Positions 23,690-32,066 of a stretch of DNA of 64,000 nucleotides are shown here, in pieces. The stretch's first letter is position 1; each line of letters starts with the position of its first letter. The DNA comes from RGIG1902 sp034926865 (GTDB lineage Bacteria > Bacillota > Clostridia > Oscillospirales > Butyricicoccaceae), in contig JAYFQP010000020.1 of assembly GCA_034926865.1 (NCBI GenBank), positions 1-64,000 of the forward strand, written 5' to 3'. Under the pieces are notes generated by a model. That model ran no database searches. It was given only the letters and a program-made list of their open reading frames with translations, and was not told where the DNA came from. The position numbers and the translations under genes were made by a program.

Positions 23690-24685
23690 TTATGAAATAT
23701 ACAGTATGGGCATAGTTTTTAACTTTTGAGATAGCTTCTCGCGAAAAAAAGCCTCGGCTTCATCCCGCACGCCGTTTTTATAGCAGTATTTCCCCTGACC
23801 TCGGCCTGTCATGATGTCTCGATTCAAAAGGTTTACGGCATTTGGAAAGGCATCAGTATTGATTGCATTTTGTACAAAACTGTAGGTCATCAATATAATT
23901 TCTATAAATCCGTTTTCGATTATATTTTTGCTTAATTCATCCGAGAGGCGGTCTATAAGCTCTCCGTATAATTTTTTCCAGTCGGGTAGAAGGATGACAG
24001 GGGCGATCAATATCCCTACCGGGTATCCGGCATTTGCCATAGCGTTCAAAGCGGTTATTCTAGCCGATAAATCGGATGTGCCAAACTCTACGCTTTGTAT
24101 GATTTCTTGCGGATTAACGCTCATGCGGAAGATTGTCTTACATTTGTGATCAAGCTTTAAAAGCGGATCTACCATATCGAACTTTGTGGGAAATGTAAGG
24201 TGTCCGCAGCCTTCACGAGCAAAGCGCTCGATAGTATATATTAAATTATCTGTTATAGTGTTTTCAAGCAGCAGATCGCTGTTGCTTCCGATTTCAAAGG
24301 TTTGAGAGTTTGGCGCATCAGTGGATTTTTTAATAAGCCTATCAAGCATTTGCTCGCGATTTACAAATAGCCTGAGATAGGCGCATTTGTTGTAATTGCA
24401 TACCAGGTAGCAATATAAGCACATAGCTCTGCATCCGGAAGAGGTATAGGGAACAAGCCAGTCAGAAACCTTGTGATTGGGAACATACTTGTGAGTTTTT
24501 CGCACTCCTATGATGAGATGATTTTTTAACTTTGGAAAATCGCGGTTATCTGATGCTGCAAGCGTTGGTATATGGTTGTGGCTTTCTATTCCTATCCAGG
24601 GTAAATTGTTGTATTTCGCTTTGAGTTTTTGGCCAAGCTCATAGTTAAGCGCCGCCGGCTCAAAATATATTGCATCGAATTTCAT
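23690..24685 (-). CDS. splB: Spore photoproduct lyase-like radical SAM protein
   Basis: The 331-residue protein has the radical SAM cluster C85-x3-C89-x2-C92 within PYTSSGCRAMCLYCYL, followed by the LRLFVN segment typical of SplB. SplB repairs the thymine dimer of UV-irradiated spore DNA during germination. One point is odd: from memory, the cysteine that donates hydrogen in characterised lyases lies about 45 residues after the cluster in an F-E-x-x-C-x-S-D context; here the segment is FEIGSNSD (130-137), with Ser134 at that place. It may be a divergent paralogue with another role. It is monocistronic, with AGGAGG before the start. Confidence 0.82.
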   Translation of the reverse strand: MKFDAIYFEPAALNYELGQKLKAKYNNLPWIGIESHNHIPTLAASDNRDFPKLKNHLIIGVRKTHKYVPNHKVSDWLVPYTSSGCRAMCLYCYLVCNYNKCAYLRLFVNREQMLDRLIKKSTDAPNSQTFEIGSNSDLLLENTITDNLIYTIERFAREGCGHLTFPTKFDMVDPLLKLDHKCKTIFRMSVNPQEIIQSVEFGTSDLSARITALNAMANAGYPVGILIAPVILLPDWKKLYGELIDRLSDELSKNIIENGFIEIILMTYSFVQNAINTDAFPNAVNLLNRDIMTGRGQGKYCYKNGVRDEAEAFFREKLSQKLKTMPILYIS

Positions 24686-24712
24686 ATTGATATCCTCCGA
24701 ATATATAGTTTA

Positions 24713-24738
24713 CCCCAAATAGGTGAGGCTATTTGGGG
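24713..24738. other. Perfect hairpin in the splB-like leader
   Basis: CCCCAAATAG (24713-24722) pairs with CTATTTGGGG (24729-24738) around six bases. Read on the minus strand it lies about 28 bases before the splB-like start codon and just before its ribosome site. On the plus strand it is followed by TGTTTT and could be a weak terminator. Either a leader structure or a terminator is possible. Confidence 0.55.
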
Positions 24739-24902
24739 TGTTTTACATATTTGGCAATTATTAAACAGTCGGATGCATAGGCAGATTTATAGCATTTTGC
24801 GTCGAAGACCTTATTGAGTTTGGAGAGTTATGGCTGATTTTTTGTTGGTTCTTCAAGTGCAGAAAGCAAGTGTTTTTAAAACTATGAATAGGAGAGATAT
24901 AA

Positions 24903-25160
24903 ATGGGTGAATTATCTAAGCTTCCCAATATCGGGCCCGGAGTGGAGAGCCAGCTAAATGCCGTTGATATCTTCACTTATGACCAATTGAAAGAGACTGG
25001 AAGCCATAATGCATGGCTTCGTATACAAAGCATAGATCCGTCGGCGTGTATTCATCGTCTGATGGCTTTGGAGGGAGCTATCAGGTTGATCCCTAAAGCC
25101 CAGCTTCCTCCAGAAATAAAAGCTGAATTAAAAGCCTTTTATACGGCGCATAAGCTCTAA
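24903..25160 (+). CDS. TfoX C-terminal-domain protein
   Basis: The 85-residue protein matches the TfoX/Sxy C-terminal domain alone: LSKLPNIGPGVESQLNAVDI (helix-hairpin-helix-like) followed by ...EGAIRLIPKAQLPPEIKAEL. The N-terminal TfoX domain is absent, as in many Firmicute examples. In full-length relatives this domain accompanies competence regulation; the role of the stand-alone form is not established. GGAGAG precedes the ATG. Single gene, convergent with the next. Confidence 0.85.
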   Translation: MGELSKLPNIGPGVESQLNAVDIFTYDQLKETGSHNAWLRIQSIDPSACIHRLMALEGAIRLIPKAQLPPEIKAELKAFYTAHKL

Positions 25161-25397
25161 TGTTAAGAAATGTATGTTGAGCCATTGTAAGCGGTATGAT
25201 GGATTTGCACAGTATAATTGTTTCTACCATGCTCGCGCAGGCAAAAAAGAAAAAGCCTCGCTTGCGGCCAGTTTTTATTGAATAAAGCTAACGTGTAACA
25301 TTTTATCAAAGATTGCTAAGTAATTATATAAGCCGACAAAAATAGCAGATTATGATATTAATAGCAAATGGGGTGCTGTAAAAATAGGAGAAAGACG

Positions 25398-25694
25398 CTA
25401 TTCTGATTCTTTATCTCGCTCTTTAACGTAATGTCTATATTCAATCGGTGTGCCGTGTTTTGGGTTTATTTCCATTTCAACACTATCAGCGAGCGCTTTA
25501 ACTTTATCTCTTATGATGGGCTGAAGACAAAAAGGAACATGGTCATTATGAAAACGATGAAGGGCAACGCATTCCTTACATTTTCCATGCCAATCGCAAA
25601 GAGTATTTGGACATGGACATTGCGTAATGGAAGGATCTGTGGCTAACTGCCGGTTTTTTAAAACAAGTTCATAATATTCTTCTTTTGTTTTCAT
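25398..25694 (-). CDS. Small cysteine-rich protein of unknown function
   Basis: The 98-residue protein carries a compact cysteine pattern, CPCPNTLCDWHGKCKEC (about residues 26-42) plus HRFHNDHVPFC, suggesting a metal or zinc-binding knuckle. The C-terminal third is charged (KERDKESE). I do not recognise a named family. AGGAGGT before the ATG (minus strand) supports it as a real gene. Confidence 0.7.
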   Translation of the reverse strand: MKTKEEYYELVLKNRQLATDPSITQCPCPNTLCDWHGKCKECVALHRFHNDHVPFCLQPIIRDKVKALADSVEMEINPKHGTPIEYRHYVKERDKESE

Positions 25695-25862
25695 TGATAA
25701 GACCTCCTGTTATTTTGTTTTTTTGGCTTTAGCTTTATGCTATGTTTTACTGAATTAATTAAAAACGAAATAGGCATAGTTTTTGGTTATGCCGCCAGAT
25801 GGGAAAAGATAATTTTTTGTTTTAAGAAGAGCGTTATATGACACTTGACTAAAGGAGCATTT

Positions 25863-26225
25863 ATGACATATAAAATTGTGGGAAAAGATCAAAATATCGC
25901 ATTAATAGAAACAGACGTTGTGATTGTAAACGTGCAGTCAGCGCTTGATTTTATCGCATCTGTTAATTATGAAACCCGATGTGACAGGATTATCCTTAAC
26001 AAGTCTGTTTTTACAGAGAGTTTTTTTGTTCTCAGCACAGGGCTTGCAGGTGAGGTTTTACAAAAATTCGTAAATTATCATATGAAAGCTGCAATTATTG
26101 GTGACTATTCAAGGTATACCAGCAAACCTCTAAAGGATTTCATCTATGAAAGCAACAAGGGAAAAGATATCTTTTTTGTCGCCTCAGAAGAGGAAGGAAT
26201 AAAAAAGCTGGAAACGGCTGAATAA
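25863..26225 (+). CDS. DUF4180-like protein
   Basis: About 120 residues from ATG 25863, preferred over TTG 25845 because AAAGGAGC lies directly before it. The pattern MTYKIVGKDQNIALIE..., a central R-I-I-L-N-K-S-V-F-T-E-S-F-F-V-L-S-T-G-L-A-G-E segment and the ending F-F-V-A-S-E-E-E fits DUF4180 as I know it, a STAS-like fold of unknown function. Single gene. Confidence 0.75.
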   Translation: MTYKIVGKDQNIALIETDVVIVNVQSALDFIASVNYETRCDRIILNKSVFTESFFVLSTGLAGEVLQKFVNYHMKAAIIGDYSRYTSKPLKDFIYESNKGKDIFFVASEEEGIKKLETAE

Positions 26226-26366
26226 CTAGCTTAGTGCTAAAAAGGGCATGATTTGATCCTGTTCCGTTGATCTTTAATAGGCAATAGAAAAAGCCTTCAA
26301 TCCACTCGCCTTGGCTATTTTCGCTGTTAATGGATGAATGGCTTTGTATTTAAAGGCATCTTGTGT

Positions 26367-26879
26367 CTAAAACACTTCGTTTTTACACCATTCAAGAACC
26401 GGAATTAGATTTCTTTCGCTGACAAAGTTTCCGCCGTGAAGCATCATTTGTAAAGTAGCTTCTTCTTCGGGAGTCCTATCTGTCTTTTTTGATAAAGCTT
26501 TGCCGGCGGTTTTTACCATAACAAGCATCATGAGTTTATATATTCCGCGTAGCTTCTTTATGTCGAAGCCACCCTGAAGCATGAATAACGGCATTGATGG
26601 AGAAAGAGAATTTGATTTGCTAATATAATCAATTTGCGTGCCACTTGCAGCCATTCCCACAGCACATACTGCAGAAACTTTAAAGTGCTTTTCTGCTTTA
26701 TTGTATCCTTTTATCTTTCCCGCCATAAGCCATCCCAGATATATGATATTCGAACCGTCCTCGAGCTTGTTGCCGGCTTCTTTAAGAGAAAACACAGGTA
26801 AGCCGGTTTTGTTTGCCAGCAAATTTGCATATTGGGCCGTATAGCCAGTGTTCGATGTATAAACAATTGCTTTAATCAT
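26367..26879 (-). CDS. Flavodoxin-like protein
   Basis: The 170-residue protein begins with an FMN-binding loop VYTSNTGYTAQYANLLA (residues 6-22) and has the second loop near YLGWLMAGKIKGYNKAEKH. It resembles the flavodoxin-domain proteins of the HemG type in length. Its start codon overlaps the stop of the GNAT-YoaP gene by 4 bases (26876-26879), so the two are translated together. The electron partner is not known. Confidence 0.83.
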   Translation of the reverse strand: MIKAIVYTSNTGYTAQYANLLANKTGLPVFSLKEAGNKLEDGSNIIYLGWLMAGKIKGYNKAEKHFKVSAVCAVGMAASGTQIDYISKSNSLSPSMPLFMLQGGFDIKKLRGIYKLMMLVMVKTAGKALSKKTDRTPEEEATLQMMLHGGNFVSERNLIPVLEWCKNEVF

Positions 26880-27646
26880 ATTAATCCCCCTTTATTATAA
26901 ACCTCTTCGAAAAGTGAGCAAATCTTCTTTTCGGAGAGGATTTCGTTTGTGAGAAACTTCCCGTCAAAAAACAGCGCATAATTAGTCCACGCTGCAGGGG
27001 CGTTTTGAGCCTCTTGGCGGCTGTTGATTAAAATGCTTTTAAAGGGAACCCCTGCATTCTTTGCTGCCTGTTCTGCAAGGAGCGCATACTTTGTGCAGAA
27101 AGGGCATCCATGCGTGTAGTAAAGTTCAAAGCCATTTCCACTGGAAGATGGGGATTTTACATGCGTCTTAAATTTAGGCGCAGTGGCTTTATCATCAAAT
27201 GGAAGGTACACAAGCGTAAAGTATGGTTCGGCTATATCCGCCACAAGAAAATGCTTATGTGCAAGATAAGAAGGGTCAGATAAAAAGGGCCGTTTCTTAT
27301 CTGAAGAGATTGTGCATATCCCGATTTTACCTTTTTCACGGCTGTCACGAATACACTCATTCAGTAATTCGCCGGAATAACCGTGGCCCTTGAACTGGCC
27401 GGATACCCACAAACAATTTATATACATATATCCGTCAGCCTCGATTGGCACCCAGGCGTTCTCGGCAGGTATATACTCAACAAAACACTTGCCTCTGGCA
27501 TCAGCCTTCAAAAATACCAGACCATCTTTAAACTGCTCTTTAAGCCAAGCTTTTTTTGAAGATACCTGACAACCGGAGTTGCTTGTAATAGCACAGCAGA
27601 TATGCTCTTTTTCAAGGCTTTCAGATGTAATTTTGATGTACTTCAT
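26876..27646 (-). CDS. GNAT acetyltransferase fused to a YoaP thioredoxin-like domain
   Basis: Residues 1-150 form a GNAT fold; the acetyl-CoA loop is LWVSGQFKGHGYSGELL (79-95, Q/R-x-x-G-x-G/S). Residues 165-256 are a YoaP-like thioredoxin-fold domain with a C-x-x-C motif (C181-P-F-C184 in YYTHGCPFCTKYALL). Such fusions occur in Firmicutes; the acetyl acceptor and redox role are unknown. It overlaps the following flavodoxin gene by 4 bases, which suggests the C-P-F-C domain and the flavodoxin work in one redox pair. Confidence 0.88.
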   Translation of the reverse strand: MKYIKITSESLEKEHICCAITSNSGCQVSSKKAWLKEQFKDGLVFLKADARGKCFVEYIPAENAWVPIEADGYMYINCLWVSGQFKGHGYSGELLNECIRDSREKGKIGICTISSDKKRPFLSDPSYLAHKHFLVADIAEPYFTLVYLPFDDKATAPKFKTHVKSPSSSGNGFELYYTHGCPFCTKYALLAEQAAKNAGVPFKSILINSRQEAQNAPAAWTNYALFFDGKFLTNEILSEKKICSLFEEVYNKGGLI

Positions 27647-27705
27647 ATTGTTTTCCCCCTAAATAATTCTCTTTTCCCTTAGCGGTGAACGGGGCCGGAT
27701 ATCAT

Positions 27706-28800
27706 TTAGTGATCTGACTTAAGCCCAGCGCCGCACATGGGTATAAGACAGTCTTCAGCGGGCCCATAAAGCGCGCAGTAATGTTTATATGCTGCAAAGT
27801 TTGCTGCGGTGGTGTGCTCACAGTATATGCCCTTTGCGGCCAACTCTGCTCTGGCAGGCAGTATTTGCTCTTCGGGAGCATGGACGAATTTGACGTTGTA
27901 TTTATTTGCATAGTAAAGAATTTCTTCACCCCTCATAGGCTTTCCTATGGCTATTCCCTCAGCGGCCGTAGGGGAGGGAATGACTGAGGCGGGCTTTAAG
28001 GAGCCGCTTTCGCATGCTCTGAGAAGAGGATCACAGTTTTCACTCTGGACAGCGATGATCTGCGGCATCTTACTTATGGCTCCGCTATGCAGAAGCTCTT
28101 CCAGCCCGTAAATAGCGCCGAGGAACAGAGTGCCGTTGCCCACAGGTATCAGAATATGCGATGGCATCCTGTGAAGCTGCTCATATACCTCATAAATGTA
28201 TGTTTTTGTACCCTCATAGAAAAATGGGTTGTATACATGATTAGCATAATATACGCCCTCAAGGTCAACTTTCTCACGGCACACATCCGCACAGTGGTCA
28301 CGGTTGCCCGGCACGATATTTACTTTGGCTCCATGAGCTTGTATCATTGCGATCTTTTTTGGAGAGGTGCCCGCAGGTACAAATATCTCGCATTCAATAC
28401 CTGCCTTTCCACAGTAGGCTGCCACGCTGTTTCCGGCGTTTCCGCTGCTGTCTTGAACTACCTTTGACACACCGATAGACTTGCAGTGTGCTATCAACAC
28501 AGCGGCACCGCGGTCTTTGAAGGAAAGAGTGGGCATAAAATAGTCCATCTTTAATAAAACATTTTCGCTGAAGCGTACAACAGGCGTCACTCCTTCGCCA
28601 AGCGATATATCCCTCCAGCAGTCGTCCTTAAGTGCCATAAAACTGCGGTAACGAAATATGCTCCATTCATCACGGTCTATTTTTTCAAGGCTGAACGTTG
28701 GGGCATGAAAGTCGAGCTTCCAGAGACCTCCGCAATCGCATTTTGCGGCACGTGTGGAGGCAGATACTCGCTTGCCACACTTTGAGCATACAAATTCCAT
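27706..28800 (-). CDS. Threonine synthase-like fold type II PLP enzyme
   Basis: The 364-residue protein has an N-terminal zinc-ribbon-like stretch (C5, C8, C21, C23), PLP lysine K95 in TLSFKDRGA, a substrate loop SSGNAGNS (118-125) and a PLP-phosphate loop PVGNGT. This is the tryptophan-synthase-beta/threonine-synthase superfamily. Threonine synthase itself is possible, but the neighbours are RidA, a YheO/DauR-type regulator and a D-amino-acid dehydratase-like enzyme with no threonine biosynthesis genes, so a lyase or dehydratase acting on a hydroxy- or diamino acid is at least as likely. It starts at the last base of the ridA stop, so it is translationally coupled. Confidence 0.82.
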   Translation of the reverse strand: MEFVCSKCGKRVSASTRAAKCDCGGLWKLDFHAPTFSLEKIDRDEWSIFRYRSFMALKDDCWRDISLGEGVTPVVRFSENVLLKMDYFMPTLSFKDRGAAVLIAHCKSIGVSKVVQDSSGNAGNSVAAYCGKAGIECEIFVPAGTSPKKIAMIQAHGAKVNIVPGNRDHCADVCREKVDLEGVYYANHVYNPFFYEGTKTYIYEVYEQLHRMPSHILIPVGNGTLFLGAIYGLEELLHSGAISKMPQIIAVQSENCDPLLRACESGSLKPASVIPSPTAAEGIAIGKPMRGEEILYYANKYNVKFVHAPEEQILPARAELAAKGIYCEHTTAANFAAYKHYCALYGPAEDCLIPMCGAGLKSDH

Positions 28801-29183
28801 TATTCTGCCTCCAGCTCAGCTATCGCTTCTATCTCGACAAGCGCCTCGTTATGAAGCTCACGACTGGGGACAATAACTCTTGCGGGCTTGTGAGTGCCGA
28901 AAAAACCCGAATAGATATCATTGATTGTATCCCAAAACTTCATATCAGGGATATATATGCGGCACTGCACCACATTTTCTTTGTTCAGACCGGCGGCGTT
29001 TAAGATACGTTCCACATTTAAAAGCGTTCTTTGCGTCTGTGCGGAAATATCCCCCTCCTGTATTTTTCCCGTTTCAGGATTAATTGGCAGTTGCCCGGAG
29101 ATATAAAGCATACCGTGAGAAATTACTCCCGGAGAATAGTGGCCTTTATTGCTGCTGTTTGGGTCGTGCGCTATTATTTTCAT
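28800..29183 (-). CDS. ridA: RidA family enamine/imine deaminase
   Basis: A 127-residue RidA (YjgF/UK114) protein: YSPGVISHGMLYISGQLP near the N-terminus, the N-x-E-x-I-L segment, the arginine in CRIYIPDM where RidA uses Arg105, and a C-terminal EIEAIAELE. RidA hydrolyses reactive enamines and imines, such as 2-aminoacrylate, made by PLP dehydratases. It lies between a PLP enzyme and a PLP dehydratase-like gene, which fits detoxification of their products. It overlaps the next gene by one base. Confidence 0.92.
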   Translation of the reverse strand: MKIIAHDPNSSNKGHYSPGVISHGMLYISGQLPINPETGKIQEGDISAQTQRTLLNVERILNAAGLNKENVVQCRIYIPDMKFWDTINDIYSGFFGTHKPARVIVPSRELHNEALVEIEAIAELEAE

Positions 29184-29264
29184 AGAGTACTCCTTCCTGT
29201 TTTTAGCTGTTTTTCATTGGGTTTTTCGCTAAGCGCTTAAAACTGAACCGTAATATGCTGAAAG

Positions 29265-29915
29265 CTATCGTTTCCCTCGTGCTTCGTCAAGATAGCTGTA
29301 GACAGTCACTTTGTTTACCCCGAGCTTTTCGGCAACAAGTTCAATACTTCCCTTCATCAGAAAAATGCCCTTGGCATCCATAAAGCATACCTTTTCTATT
29401 TTTTCTTCTCTGCTCATATCTTTGCTGCTGCAGCCGGAGAGAATATTGTCTATGAGGGATGTGACCATTTGAGACACGTGATTTACAGCTTCTTCTGATA
29501 CATTATCCGGGACATCTTCAAGTGGAATAAATGGTTCAGGCAGAAATGAGCGAAGATAATCGATCTGTTTTGCTACTCTGCTGGTGTCAAGGTTTATGCA
29601 GAGAGCGCCGGCAAGTTTAGAGGAGCCGTCTCGTATAAGCAGAGTAGAGGATCTTATCAGTTTGCCGTTGTTTGCCGTAAAATAATAGTTTGAGACAAAA
29701 TCATCCTTAAGCTTTGCGGAAAGGACGACCAGCTTTATAAGATGGTCAAAGCTTTGGCCAGGTTGTCTGCCCGTAACAGTTCCGTTTGCCACATATACTA
29801 CAGAGTGCTGTGGGTTTGATAAATCGTGCAGCACCACTTCGCAGTCTTCTCCGAAAGTCTGAACAAGCATTTCAGCCATAGGAATATAGCGTTCAAGAAG
29901 AGGATTGGTTATCAT
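29265..29915 (-). CDS. YheO/DauR-type transcriptional regulator
   Basis: The 216-residue protein has an N-terminal YheO-like PAS domain (from EMLVQTFGEDCEVVLHDLSN through GALCINLD, residues 14-110) and a C-terminal HTH (about 180-214; GSIELVAEKLGVNKVTVYSY). In Pseudomonas the related DauR represses a D-arginine operon. Here it sits inside the D-amino-acid cluster, 12 bases after the D-serine dehydratase-like gene, and is the natural candidate to bind the palindrome at 31065-31112. Confidence 0.85.
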   Translation of the reverse strand: MITNPLLERYIPMAEMLVQTFGEDCEVVLHDLSNPQHSVVYVANGTVTGRQPGQSFDHLIKLVVLSAKLKDDFVSNYYFTANNGKLIRSSTLLIRDGSSKLAGALCINLDTSRVAKQIDYLRSFLPEPFIPLEDVPDNVSEEAVNHVSQMVTSLIDNILSGCSSKDMSREEKIEKVCFMDAKGIFLMKGSIELVAEKLGVNKVTVYSYLDEARGKR

Positions 29916-29927
29916 TGCGTTATCTCC

Positions 29928-31034
29928 TTATACAAGTTTGCCTCTGCCTTCTATGGGGATTTCCTTAATAACTTCGTCATCGGAAATCAGCCATGCTGTG
30001 TCATATAGATTACAAACTGGGCAGATATGTACAGGGATGATGCGGACTTTATCACCAATATGGATCTTTTCCCGGAAATCGCTGTTATATATAATTGCAT
30101 GCTCATCAAAAACTTTGCTGATATGAATGTTAGGGTCATCAAGCAGGGTGCCTTTGCCTATTGTAGCGCTTATGCCCTCTGTGCGCTCCTGCATCGTAAG
30201 CCCCTTAGCGCCCACATCAAGGATCACTCTTTCGGCGGTAGGCCGGCTAATAACCGTTGACAAAACTGTGGCGGCGCAGCGGGCCAATGTGCCTATGGCA
30301 TTGCCTTGAGAGGCATCCATAAGAGCATAGGTCCCGGGGCGTATTTCTGTAATTCCAGGTATAATGTTGGCCGCGTTCATCAGCGTGGGGGTAGATCCAT
30401 AGCTGATTGTTTCGCAAGGCATGCCGAAGGCTTCGGCTACTGCGGCAAAGTGCAGGGTCCTTTTCTGCGCGAGTACCGAGATATTTATACACTCTTGAAT
30501 ATCACTTGCCGAATAACTGTTGCCGTCATGAGAATAGATACCTTTGAAATGCACATGAGGGCAGGCCCGAAATGTATCAATAAGGTCAATAAAATCTTTT
30601 TCTTCTATTATACCGGAGCGGTTTTCTCCAACTTCTATTTCTATTAAGACTTGTGCAATAGACCCTGCTTTTGAAAACACTTCTTCTGCGGCTTCAACTT
30701 GGCATGGGGTGTCAGCCCCAAAGGATATCTGTATTTTTTCTGAAAGCGCGAGTATGCGTTCAAGCTTTTGCTTTCCTACGATCTGATTGGCGATGAAGAT
30801 ATCTTTCATGCCGCTTTTAGCCATGACCTCCGCTTCCCCTACTTTGGCAACGGCTATTCCGTGGGCGCCCATGTCAGCCTGAAGATGTGCTATAAATGGC
30901 ATCTTGTGAGTCTTTGTATGGGGGCGCAGCCGCACATTATGCTTATCGGCGTAGCCCTGCATAAAAGAAAGGTTTTTCATCAAAATTTCCCGGTCGATAA
31001 GCAGGGCGGGGGTATCAAGTTCAAGATATTTCAT
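29928..31034 (-). CDS. Metal-dependent D-serine/D-threo-3-hydroxyaspartate dehydratase-like enzyme (fold III PLP)
   Basis: The 368-residue protein has an alanine racemase-like N-terminal barrel with PLP lysine K41 (RPHTKTHKMP) and a C-terminal metal site P-V-H336-I-C338. In this superfamily, D-threonine aldolases use His plus Asp, whereas D-serine dehydratase and D-threo-3-hydroxyaspartate dehydratase use His-x-Cys, so the latter activities are favoured. Dehydration releases an enamine, which suits the ridA gene two places downstream. First gene of the cluster; a palindromic promoter region lies 31 bases upstream. D-threonine aldolase remains an alternative. Confidence 0.82.
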   Translation of the reverse strand: MKYLELDTPALLIDREILMKNLSFMQGYADKHNVRLRPHTKTHKMPFIAHLQADMGAHGIAVAKVGEAEVMAKSGMKDIFIANQIVGKQKLERILALSEKIQISFGADTPCQVEAAEEVFSKAGSIAQVLIEIEVGENRSGIIEEKDFIDLIDTFRACPHVHFKGIYSHDGNSYSASDIQECINISVLAQKRTLHFAAVAEAFGMPCETISYGSTPTLMNAANIIPGITEIRPGTYALMDASQGNAIGTLARCAATVLSTVISRPTAERVILDVGAKGLTMQERTEGISATIGKGTLLDDPNIHISKVFDEHAIIYNSDFREKIHIGDKVRIIPVHICPVCNLYDTAWLISDDEVIKEIPIEGRGKLV

Positions 31035-31060
31035 TCTATATCAGCTCCTCTCACAGTTTA

Positions 31061-31112
31061 ATTTTATATAATAAATTATATATTGTCAATGCAATATATA
31101 ATTTATTATATA
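31061..31112 (-). promoter_or_regulatory. Promoter overlapped by a 21-bp palindrome (probable operator)
   Basis: A perfect inverted repeat has arms 31065-31085 and 31092-31112 and a 6-base centre. On the minus strand TTGACA spans 31089-31084 and, after 17 bases, TAAAAT lies at 31066-31061. The palindrome therefore covers the -35 box and spacer, a classic repressor position, upstream of the dehydratase-like gene. The arms are nearly all A/T, so a transcription terminator is unlikely. The YheO/DauR-type regulator is the likely ligand (inference). Confidence 0.72.
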
Positions 31113-31263
31113 AATAAAATCCTTTCGACTACAATACACACATTATATAGTGCGAGTTATTTGCAAAGTTGTTTATGGTGAGATATAATCTGCTTTAGAC
31201 AGCATTAATTTGGAGATGACTGCAAAGATTCGCTATCAAATATAAAAATGTGAGGATAGATAT

Positions 31264-31902
31264 ATGTGGCCAATTGGCACCTACGGGCATTTTCTCAGAA
31301 AGATAAAAGGGCAGGAGAGCCGTGGCAGAAAGGTAGATTATTTTGGAATACTGTTCTGCGATCCACGGCAATCAAAAGCCAGAGAATACATTTTAAATTA
31401 TCTTGAAATCTTTCACAGGCGCTCTTCCTGTCATATTGATTTTTATATTCCCGGATTTATCCCGGAGGCTGAGTTTTATGGGGATAAAAGTGATGGGGAT
31501 ATCTGTATTTCAGGCAGAAACTACTTGTTTGACAAGGACTCATATATAGACTTCTGCACAAAATTCGAAAAGGATTTCGGTGTTGAGTTTCCTTTTTCCG
31601 CAACGCTTGTTTTGCTGGAGTACAAAAGCGGCAATTTTTCTTTTGCCAGAAAAATGGTTTTTGAGCTTGAAGCTTCCGAAGAGGGGGTAAAATCAGCGGG
31701 AAAGCTGTTTTTGAATATCTTCAGATGCGCCGAGGAGGGAAAAATGGAGCAGACACTGGATGATCTTTCTGAAAGTCTTTCTGCCTCAACAAGAGGAGGA
31801 ACGGCCATTGCCGGGGCAAAGGTTGCGCTGAGCTTTTTGGGTGTCAATTTAGATCCTCTTTTTGATCAATATAAGAAAATCCAGCGGTTTAGAGTACAGT
31901 AG
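31264..31902 (+). CDS. Protein of unknown function
   Basis: A 212-residue protein with no membrane helix or signal peptide. Recognisable features are an N-terminal segment YFGILFCDPRQSKAREYIL, then FYIPGFIPEAEFYG, and a C-terminal hydrophobic stretch GGTAIAGAKVALSFLG. I do not recognise a family. The gene is transcribed alone, divergent from the D-amino-acid cluster, and ends at a strong terminator, so it is very likely a real gene. Confidence 0.7.
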   Translation: MWPIGTYGHFLRKIKGQESRGRKVDYFGILFCDPRQSKAREYILNYLEIFHRRSSCHIDFYIPGFIPEAEFYGDKSDGDICISGRNYLFDKDSYIDFCTKFEKDFGVEFPFSATLVLLEYKSGNFSFARKMVFELEASEEGVKSAGKLFLNIFRCAEEGKMEQTLDDLSESLSASTRGGTAIAGAKVALSFLGVNLDPLFDQYKKIQRFRVQ

Positions 31903-31938
31903 AGATAATAAAAAGATTTGCCGGAAACAGTTATATTT

Positions 31939-31990
31939 AAAAGGCCAGATAAAGATGGTGGATACCGTCCTTATCTGACCTTTTGATTTT
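31939..31990 (+). terminator. Intrinsic terminator after the unknown gene
   Basis: Outer arms 31939-31952 and 31971-31984 (one mismatch) with an inner GATGGT/ACCGTC stem form a long hairpin, closed by an A run before and a T-rich run after it. Confidence 0.8.
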
Positions 31991-32066
31991 TATAAGATGA
32001 GGCAGCGCTTATTGTATCAAGTAAAAAAATTGTACTGTGTTAATACGCTTCTTTGAAAGATAAGAT

